NCBI GenBank assembly: GCA_033807775.1
Contig: CM066320.1
Location: 183,879,784-183,943,783, forward strand
Reading direction: 5' to 3'
Length of the DNA: 64,000 bases
DNA from: Saussurea involucrata
Lineage: Eukaryota; Streptophyta; Magnoliopsida; Asterales; Asteraceae
Of the stretch, positions 53,182 to 62,400 are shown piece by piece. The translations under genes and the position numbers were made by a program. Below the pieces are notes generated by a model that was not told the DNA's origin, searched no databases, and saw nothing but the letters and a program-made list of their open reading frames with translations. Each line of letters opens with the position of its first letter. Position 1 is the first letter of the stretch.

Positions 53182-55823
53182 ATGGCAACTTCCAAGATCA
53201 ACGTTACCGCTGAGACCATCTCTTCTGAATCTGAGGAAGTGGAAATCGTCAAAGCCCCTCAGGTTAAGTTCGAATTGGATCAACTAGATTGGACTAAGGT
53301 CAACAACCTCTCAGCGCTTCTCGAGTTTCCTCCTCGAAAGCAAGTCAAACATCTGGATGAGGCTGTAAATTTTCTGAAGAATAGCTGCATTTACACAGCC
53401 CTGACCATAACACCTCCTGCCAGTCAGCGGCTCTTATCCCAGTTCTGGTACTCTGCCAGACACACTGAGCTACCCTCTGCCAAAGATTCATCCAAAACCA
53501 TCGACTGCATACTCAGCGATACTGAGTATGGCACCATTAAGATCACACCCTCCATAATCCGAAAAGCCCTGAACTTCCCAAATGCTACCAAAGAAAAACC
53601 CTTCGTTCCATTCCCTGACCACAAGAAGCATTCTGACAAAGAAGAAATTATTGCTTTCCTTGATGCCATGGGTTACATCTGGGAAACTGGAAGGGACAAG
53701 AAGCCAGAGAAGAAGCTGACGCTGATAAAGAAATCCAAAATGCCCAGCGAGATGAATTTCATCTTCGCTCACCTGATCAGCTGCATGACAGCAAAGTCCG
53801 GCTCTTCTGATCAAGCCGCACAACCTACACAGGCCATGGGATACGCACTGCTGAAAGGTATAAACATTGACTGGGCCTCCATTATATATGATGACCTGGT
53901 ACAACGCGTGGATTCTGCTGCTGACAGACCTGCATGGGTTCCTTACCCAAGATTCATCAGCGCCATCTTCCAGTATGGCCTGAAGGACAGCTACCCACAA
54001 GAGGGTGACCTGAAACTCTCTCAGGTTGGCCCTAAGGTGCTCGACTTCAAGCCTGTCGACAATGAGGTACGTCTCTCTACCCTTCTCACTCTTCTTAACC
54101 AAAATTCTTCGACTTCTGTGGCTCCTTCAGCGACAATACCCATCGCTGATACCCCGGCCACACAATCCTCTCCTTCTAAGAAAAGGAAACACTCCTTAAT
54201 TCCACTTGGTTCCAAAAGGATCAAGAAAACCAAGGAGCAACCCCAGCACTCTCATGCTGAAGACTCCTCAGCTCATTCTGAAGAGCTGAAGGAAAGTTCT
54301 GTGGTACGCTCTGCCACACCCGTTCAAGCCATCCCTTCAATCCAACTTTCAGCGTCTCCAAACGCTGAAGTTAGAACTTTGGAACCTACCCAACCTCCTT
54401 CAGTCTCTCAAAATACTGATGAAGTGATTGTCAGTGAATCCAACGCTGAACCCAGTACCCGACCCAAATTCTTATCCTTCGTTTCTCCCTCCACTCACTT
54501 GGACTCTACTCCAAAGACCACTGGAGATGCCATCATTCCAGAAGCCACAGCTGAAGCTTCTCAAAGAATGATGAAGAAAGGACCTGCAGAGATCACCATT
54601 CCTCACCGTACTTTCGAAGAGGATATGGAACATTTTTCAGGAACTTGCAACTTTGACGAGTTCATCAATCCTCCTGCAGGTACAAATCAAATCCTATACA
54701 CTGTAACTAAACCTGAAACTTCTGAGCTTTCCTTTGTTCACAAGTACTTATCTGTTACAAGTCCTAATTTGGGAGACATCAACGAGTCTCTGAAGTCCGT
54801 GGAAACAAAGCTGACCGATCTCACCACCACTCTATCAAATAACTCTACAGCTGTAACAAACGCTGGAGAGAATCTGACGAAGCTGTCTACGGTGGTGGAA
54901 AAGAAGGCTTCCACTGATGACATTAAGGGCCTTGATAAAACGCTCAGCGATTTTGCCAAATTACTCTCCGACATCTACACTGACTACACCAGCCTCAAAA
55001 CCGCAGTTTCCAACATGTCCAGCGATGTTACAACGCTGAAGACATCTGTTGGAGCACTAGAGGGTGATATGTCAGCTGTCAAGACTGACTTAAGTTCTGT
55101 AAAGACCGACGTTAGTTCTATGAAGACGATGATCGAGACGCTGGTCAACAAGGCAAATAATCCAGCTCCTGCTCCTGCCCCTGCCCCTATTTTGGAATCT
55201 TTCACAGAGGCAGATCGCACAGAGCTGAAGAAAATCACGCCTGCTATTTCTGGCCTTGAAGTCAGAATAGCAAAAGCTTGAAGGTTGTGTGAAAATCTCT
55301 GGCCCAGAAGACAGAGATAACACAAACGCTGAGTCTACCCATTCCTCCCCCCAATCATGAGAAAGAGGGGGATAAGAGCGCTGAACATACCGGGGAGAAA
55401 AGCGCTGAAGACCTTTCCCATGATGAATCTATCAGGGGAGAGATGAATGAAGACCCAAATGCTTAACCTCAGGGAGTTGAAAACCCTGAGGGAACCGAGA
55501 AGCTCGCCTCTGTATCTGAGGGGGAGCAACTCGAAGAAGATGCTGAGGAATCTGAAGCAGAAGATGATGAAGACGTCGACATCGCTGATAATGAACCATC
55601 CTCCTCTCCAAGGAAGGATGATGATGATGATGAAGATGACGATGATTTCTTTGTTGTCAAACCTGCTCCTCGAACCAAAACTCTTAAGGGAATCGTAATA
55701 ACTGAATCCACAGGGGAGAAGACAAAGACAAAGCCCTCAGCCTCTGGAGCTGAGAAAGGCAAAGGCAAAGGCGTCGCTGAAGATGAAAATCTGGCGATCT
55801 TGCTTGAAAAGCCGGTTTGTCAG
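53182..55823 (+). pseudogene. Third ORF of Copia-4, part 1 (env-position ORF), broken near its 3' end
   Basis: Open from ATG 53182 to TGA 55279-55281 (699 aa). It sits after pol, where Sireviruses carry an env-like or additional ORF. Residues about 30-310 form a conserved-looking globular domain (LCRA-free, with AVNFLKNSCIYTALTITPPA, LSQFWYSARHTEL, SIIRKALNFPNA, YPRFISAIFQYGL) of a type common in Asteraceae element ORFs and of unknown function. A Pro/Ser/Lys-rich linker and a coiled-coil region (about 550-655, repeated SSVKTDVSS-like heptads) follow. I see no signal peptide or transmembrane helix, so envelope function is not supported. After 55281 coding potential continues with two frame changes (about 55277 and the C run at 55347-55352), a nonsense at about 55464, an Asp/Glu tract, and a donor CAG|GTACAC at 55823. 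Confidence 0.75.
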
Positions 55824-56000
55824 GTACACTAAACTTTACTTATATTCCTTCCTTGAACATCATCTATACACAATCAGTTCTCTACTCCACAACCTCTATA
55901 CACATCCACATTATTTTTCTATCTTTTCTACCCAAGTTCTTCTACCCAGTTCTTATTTGTAAGATCGCTGTGATTCAGCTAGTCCTCTCCCCTGCTTGAG
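55824..56000 (+). other. Likely coding intron in the third unit (177 bp)
   Basis: Donor GTTTGTCAG|GTACAC and acceptor CCTGCTTGAG|GATTTC, phase 0 on both sides; the reading frames before (ending EKPVCQ) and after (DFAEGS) agree. The interior is AT/pyrimidine-rich with stops. The acceptor is weaker than average (GAG rather than CAG). Confidence 0.55.
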
Positions 56001-57239
56001 GATTTCGCTGAAGGTTCAACTACTGCGACCTCACCAATAAAGCCAGCTGCTGCTGATGAAATAATCCCAGTCTCAGATTTGATCTCTGAGACTGATGAAC
56101 CAGAAGAACAGCTTCTCTCGCACAAACGCAGACCTTCCTTAGTTCCTCAAAAGCTAAGTGAAGATGATCAAAAGAGAAGAGAAGAGATGATAAAGCGATT
56201 CGAGGATCAACGAATAAATCTGAAGCATACTAAACTTCCTTCAGCTCAACCAAAGTTCAAAATCTCAAAAGCTGAATATCAGGAACACCTCAGAGCTGAA
56301 CGTCTCATCGCTGAAAGAAAGGAAGCTGAAGAAAATGACAAAGAATACGCCATCAAGCTTACTCAAGACTCTGTCAAAGATCCAAAGCTGAAACGTATTC
56401 CCATTCAAGTCCAAAGAAAGCTCTGGGAAGAAGCCCAGAAGATCGTGGAAAAGAAAACTGAAGTTTCTCAGACCACCCTGAACTGGTGTAAAGAGAAAAT
56501 AAACTTCAGATTTCATCCAGCAAAGATCAACAAGGTACTTATCTCTGGAAGAACATCTATCGGAGTACCTATTGTTGACATCAAAGTTTTCAGAGAAAAT
56601 GGCCAAACTGAAGCTTTTCGCGCTGACACGGTAAAAAGGTATGGTCTCTCTGAATGGTTGGAGATGAGGTTAGCTATCCAAACTTCTCAATCTAAGTACA
56701 AGGATCATTTCGAAAAGCTGATAAACAGACAGATCGACTTGATTTCTTCCTGTGTGGATATTCCTCCTCCTCCTGATCTTAAGCTGAAAAGAAAAAGGGC
56801 CTCTCCAAAGAAGAAACGTCAAGATTCAGACTCAGGTCCTGTCATAAGAAATGAAACTGATATCGGTTTCTCTCACGCTGAAGTGCTTGGTCCTGACCCT
56901 GATTTATCTGCTCTTGATATTTCCCTGCCACCCTGTGAAGTTTTCGTCCCTGGTAAAGTCATCAGTGATCCATATGGAATATTCTTTCTTGACTACGATG
57001 GACGTAAATGTTTTCAACGGATAGCTGAGCTCCCAATCACTCCAATCGAACAGCTCAGAGATCTCATCTGGTGGTGTGACTTCAAACAAGACATTCAGGC
57101 ACGACACCTAAAACCCCTGATTTTTGAAGCTGCTCTGAAGTTAAAGAATCAAGGAGAAAAGGTTCCTGACTGGATGATCCCCTCTGAAAAGACGACCCTT
57201 GATGAACTTCTCATTAAGGAAGAACCCTTTGAAAACTGA
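56001..57239 (+). CDS. Third ORF of Copia-4, part 2 (C-terminal exon)
   Basis: Open without stops from the acceptor at 56001 to TGA 57237-57239 (412 codons; an internal ATG-initiated reading from 56079 gives about 386). It is Lys/Glu-rich with likely helical segments at residues about 50-160 (KLSEDDQKRREEMIKRFEDQ; ERLIAERKEAEENDKEYAIK). A basic KRKRASPKKKRQ cluster that could act as a nuclear localisation signal and a compact C-terminal part (DPYGIFFLDYDGRKCFQRIA, LRDLIWWCDFKQDI) follow. I do not recognise a known family. By position and frame it is the continuation of the 53182 ORF through the intron. The intact frame argues it was under selection until recently. Confidence 0.7.
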   Translation, partial: DFAEGSTTATSPIKPAAADEIIPVSDLISETDEPEEQLLSHKRRPSLVPQKLSEDDQKRREEMIKRFEDQRINLKHTKLPSAQPKFKISKAEYQEHLRAERLIAERKEAEENDKEYAIKLTQDSVKDPKLKRIPIQVQRKLWEEAQKIVEKKTEVSQTTLNWCKEKINFRFHPAKINKVLISGRTSIGVPIVDIKVFRENGQTEAFRADTVKRYGLSEWLEMRLAIQTSQSKYKDHFEKLINRQIDLISSCVDIPPPPDLKLKRKRASPKKKRQDSDSGPVIRNETDIGFSHAEVLGPDPDLSALDISLPPCEVFVPGKVISDPYGIFFLDYDGRKCFQRIAELPITPIEQLRDLIWWCDFKQDIQARHLKPLIFEAALKLKNQGEKVPDWMIPSEKTTLDELLIKEEPFEN

Positions 57240-57506
57240 TATAATCACCTTATTCTCTATTGTATCAGTTATCCTTCTGTACTTGTAATTTATTTCGCTT
57301 GTACTTATAATCTTTCTATGTTCAAATTGTAACCTTATTCAATATTTTAAAGAAAGATTTCAGCGAACGTACTTTACTCCATCAGTACTGAAAAGATCCT
57401 AGAAAACAGTAAAAGGGACAAATATTTTATGAGTTCTTTTTATCCTTATGTTTTCATTAAATAGCAATTTTCTTTGTTGCTATGTCATAATCAAATAGGG
57501 GGAGAT

Positions 57507-58482
57507 TGTTGATCCAAACCCTCAGTGATTTGATAATGACCCTCTCTTATATACTTAGTGAAAATTGTAAGTAAACAATATGTATCAGAGTTTCACTATC
57601 GCTGATAAGTACTAAGATCTTCCAGTACCGCTAATAGGAACTCTCGCTCTTTAAATTAAACATTCAGCGAACACTGTTCACCATTAATGCTCTGAGTCTG
57701 TTCAGTCCTTATGGTGATCGCTGATAAGTTAGTTGTTTACTTATGATCCCTGAAGACAAGTTTCACGTCAACATAGGTTCTACGCTGAAGTCGAAGATCA
57801 AGCTCAAGAACCAGCGACAAGTCTCCTAATGAACTGATGCGGATCAGCGAAGACTCAGATTTGTCCACTCAACGTGAAGTATCAAGTACAAGACTTCAGC
57901 TATCGCTGAACTTTATCATTCGCTGAATAGAAATGATAATCGCTGAATCAACGAAAGCTGATCATAAAGTCCTCCGTACAAAGTACTTTTGTCTTAACCA
58001 CCCTTGCACGACTCCGTACGAAATGTCAGAAAAGAACCTCCGATTATCTGAATTCGTACAACAACTCTGACACTACACTGTGCATACATGCGGCTACTTA
58101 GGTTGTCACCAAAGGTCAATGACATGCAACCAATCAGCTGATGACACGTGTAAAGTGTATACTGACTTGCATTAAATGCATGCAGTATATAAAGAGATGA
58201 ACTCACTTCATTTGAAGTAACTTGCTAACTCTGGACAAGTTCAAATCTCTTATCTCAGATAGGTTATTATTAGTAATTTCCTTATCTCTCTTAGTGCAAG
58301 AAACCTTAGTGTTCCAACTTGTTTAGATTTAGGTTTATCCTTAATCTTGTTTCCGCAACAAGCTGTAAATTGTTAATGATTTATCAATAAACAATTTAGA
58401 AAAGTAAAATCGTGTGTTTGTATTCAACCCCCCCCCCCCCCCCCCCCTTCTACAAACTTGTATAGGCCTTTCGGGACCAACA
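57507..58482 (+). repeat. Copia-4 3' LTR
   Basis: 976 bp, TGTTGATCC...GGACCAACA. It differs from the 5' LTR by about six substitutions by eye and a longer C tract (20 against 10). TSD TGAAG follows. Confidence 0.95.
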
Positions 58483-58991
58483 TGAAGTCCTCCGTACAAA
58501 GTACTTTTGTCTTAACCACCCTTGCACGACTCCGTACGATATGTCAGAAAAGAACCTCCTTATTGTCTAAAATCGTACAACCACTCTGATACTACACTGT
58601 CCAAACATGCGGCTACTAAGATTGTCTACAAAGGTCAATGACATACAACCAATGAGCTGCTGCCACGTGTAAAGTGTAAACTAACATGCATTAAATGCAT
58701 GCAGTATATAAGAAGACGAACTCACTTCATTTTGAAGTAACTTGCTAACTCTGGACAAGTTCATCATCCTTCTTATCTTGAGATAGGTTATTATTAGTAA
58801 TTTCCTTTTCTTTCTTAGTGCAAGAAACTTAGTGTTCCAACTTGTTTAGATTTAGGTTTATCCTTAATCTTGTTCCGCAACAAGCTGTAATTTGTTAATG
58901 ATTTATCAATAAACAATTTAGAAAAGTAAAATCTATGTGTTTGTATTCAACCCCCCCTTCTACAAACTTGTATAGCCCTTCGGGACCAACA

Positions 58992-59118
58992 CACACAAAC
59001 ACCCCCCCCACACACACATATATATATATATATATAAACACTTAAAAAATACACAAACACACATATATATATATAAACACAACACACACATATACATATA
59101 TATATATATATATATATA
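58992..59118. repeat. (CA)n/(TA)n microsatellite
   Basis: Continuation of the tract left of the Sirevirus insertion. The final (TA)n run (about 59097-59117) abuts the MULE-like end at 59119. Confidence 0.9.
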
Positions 59119-59438
59119 GGGAAGGGTTCAATAGAGAAGTGTAAATATTTGGAGAAATAAAGAAGTCATCATGTCCCTTGGATTAAATAATCCATGGTCA
59201 GGAAATGAAGGTCAAAATGGAATACACCGGATAAATTCGCGTGCACAGTAATTACAATAGGACGCCTAGGGGTATTTTCGTAATATGCACATGTAAATAA
59301 AAATAGGCGGCAATTGAATCATAACACTACACAATACTACTCATTACGCTATTTTATCAAAAACCGTAACCTCCAAAACCCTCATTCATCACAAAAACAT
59401 CAAAAATCCATCTCTGATTCATCGTAAATCTGTAACAA

Positions 59439-62400
59439 ATGGCAAAAACTCGAAAGCATTCTACAAATCCTGAAGATGAACAAGCAAAAAATCAGAGGAA
59501 CGACGAAAATCCGAATACAGAAGATGAAACGTTGATTACGCTTGTTAGAGACGGTATTTTATACATATTTATTATAAATGTTTGAATGTTCATCGTTATA
59601 TACAATGAATCTACGTTTAAGAACATGATGAAATGATTTAGAAAAAATTTAGGGTTTAAATAAAGTTCATAAATGTTGTTTTGTTTTTTCATTACAGCGA
59701 AGAACACGTCTGCGATTCCAAAAATTAAAATAAAACGAAGCAAAAAAGCCAAAGCAACCACAGGTATATTCGTTCATATATGAATGTTCAATAATAAATA
59801 GTTCATATATGAATGTTTGTTGTTTTCTTATGATACTTTTCACCAGATCTAGGGTTTACAGATGAACATTCATATATGAATGTTAAGAAATTTGAAAGTT
59901 CATATATGAATGTTCAATAATAAATAGTTCATATATGAATGTTTGTTGTTTTATTATGATACTTTTCACCAGATCTAGGGTTTACAGATGAACATTCATA
60001 TATGAATGTTAAGAAATTTGAAAGTTCATATATGAATGTTCAATAATAAATAGTTCATATATGAATGTTTGTTGTTTTATTATGATATTTTTTACTAGAT
60101 CTAGGGTTTACAGATGAACATTCATATATGAATGTTAAGAAATTTGAAAGTTCATATATGAATGTTCAATATTTTTTCGTTTTATAACATACTTTTAAGT
60201 AGATCTAGGGTTTTGGATATTCGAAAGTTCATATATAAAAATTAATAATACTCGAAAGTTCCTATATGAATGTTCATATATGAATGTTCATATATGAATG
60301 TTGATATATGAAAGTTCTTATTTGAACTTTAGAATATATGAACGTTCATATATGAATGTTCATATATGAAACTTCGTATATGAAACTTCGTATATGAATG
60401 TTCATATATGAACATTCTTATTTGAACTTTAGAATATATGAACGTTCATATATGAATGTTCATATATGAATGTTCATATATGAAACTTCGTATATGAAAC
60501 TTCGTATATGAATGTTCATATATGAACATTCTTATTTGAACTTTAGAATATATGAACGTTCATATATGAATGTTCATATATGAACATTCTTATTTGAACT
60601 TTAGAATATATGAACGTTCATATATGAAAGTTCGTATATGAATGTTCGTATATGAACATTCTTATTTGAACTTTAGAATATATGAACGTTCATATATGAA
60701 TGTTCATATATGAAAGTTCATATATGAACGTTCGAAAATCTGAAAATTCGTATATGAAAGTTCATATATGAATGTTTATATATTTCGAAACTTCATATAT
60801 GAACATTCTTATTTGAACTTTAAAATGTATGAACGTTCATATATGAAAGTTCATATATGAACGTTGGAAAATCTGAAAATTCATATACGAACGTTGAATA
60901 GTCCAAATTTCATATATGAATGTTTTTTATTGATTTGTTGTTTATAGTACCTGAAGATCAACCAACAACAACAGCAGAAGTGGAAAAGACAACTGAATTG
61001 AAAGACCCAGAAGAAGGTAAAAATATATATCTTAGTAATTTAAAATTTTCATAGATTCATTATATATAAAAACATTTGTAATGCAGGAAAGAAGATGACA
61101 AAGAGAAGGATAAGGCTACTGAAAACGAATCAAGAGCAAACAAAACAAATAGTTTCATGTATGTAATCTATAATAAATAATGATAAAAATTTATATTATC
61201 ATGATGTTTGATTAATTATATTGACAAATGTCTATAAACAGATACAGGGACTGGGTCAAATAAAGAAAAAAGAAAAAGAAAAGTGACGAAGCTAATAGAT
61301 TCTGATGATGATTTTGAAAACCCTGTACAAAAGATAACAAAGAGACAAAAGAAGGGAAAAGAGCAAGAAAAACCAAATTTCCCGGTCATCAAAGTTAGAA
61401 CATCACCAAAACCACTGTATGAAGCAATTCAAGCATTGAGCAAACAACAGAGAGAAAGCGTAAAAACAATGGGTTTTGGAGCTCTGTTGGACATGAAGAT
61501 GGATGGGATCCCTTCAAAGCTAGCATTTTTTGTCGTTGACTGCTTGAACTGTGATTCGATGGAGATGGTTATTGGAGAAAACAGGCTGCCAATAACTGAA
61601 GAATCAATCGAACATATGCTTGGTGTTCCTGCAAAAGGAAAAAGAATATTTGAAGAAAAGTTTGTTAAAGATGACAATGAATTGTTGGTGAACTGGAGAT
61701 CACAATTTTCAAACAAAGTAGTCCGACCAACAGATGTCAAGCAAAAGATCATTGATAGCAAAGAAGCAGATTTCAACTTCAAGTTGAACTTTATCACTCT
61801 TTTCTGCAATACAATGGCTGAAGGACTAAAAAGTGGGACCCTCAATATGACTGTCATAAATTACATACAACCAGAGACAGATATATCAAATATAAACTGG
61901 TGTTCATACATTCTTGAATGTTTGAAAGACAGCAAAAAGAGTTGGGTGAGAGACTCTGACATGAGTTTCTATGTTGGATCTATCACATACTTGCTCGTAA
62001 GTATACTATAACATTCATAAATTTAAAATATATCTTACAACAAAGTAATAATTGATTCTTATTTGCAGCTATTGTATGTTGATAACTTTGAATGTGAGGG
62101 TGTGTCTGTTCAACGACATAGACCATTGATCAAGATGTGGACTGCACAGAGATTGAGAAGAAGAGAGGGGTATGAAATTGATCAAGGTGCATTTGGTAAA
62201 GGAAAGATGATTGTCGAAAAAGAACCTACTGAAGAAGAAAAACAAAATGTAAGTATAATATAACATTAATATTCATATTTCAATATGAATATTCATATAT
62301 GAATTCATGTATGAATTCATATATTATAAACTATACATATGAAAGTTAATATATGAAAGTTTCTTATATGAACTTTCATATATGAAAGTACACATATGAA

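Larger units (their letters stand above)
45450..58482 (+). mobile_element. Copia-4: near-complete 13-kb Sirevirus with extra ORFs
   Basis: The 5' LTR is 45450-46415 (966 bp) and the 3' LTR 57507-58482 (976 bp); ends TGTTGATCC and GGACCAACA; exact TSD TGAAG (45445-45449 and 58483-58487). Six or so substitutions by eye plus a C-tract length change separate the LTRs. Primer site TGGTATCAGAGC is at 46418-46429 and the purine tract TAGGGGGAGATT directly precedes the 3' LTR. Internal order: gag, second knuckle, protease, integrase, RT, RNase H, then a third coding unit (52663-57239) with its own promoter and introns. The Sirevirus group is inferred from the RT/Gag style, the primer site, the purine tract and the extra ORF after pol. 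Confidence 0.95.
44987..58991 (+). mobile_element. Solo Sirevirus LTR (about 967 bp) split by Copia-4
   Basis: The outer LTR starts TGTTGATCTAAACCC at 44987, is interrupted at 45449, resumes at 58483/58488 and ends GGGACCAACA at 58991. Flanks are CACAT and CACAC (four of five match, in microsatellite DNA). It is the same family as the LTRs of the inserted Copia-4 but more diverged (for example several substitutions in 58490-58990). No second LTR or internal region is present. Confidence 0.85.

Noticed and set aside
53488..54102. 204-codon minus-strand ORF
   Set aside because: Antisense shadow of the third ORF of Copia-4; no domain seen.
53182..55281. Third ORF of Copia-4 as a true envelope glycoprotein
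   Set aside because: No signal peptide, membrane helix or cysteine pattern is visible; only the position after pol suggests it.
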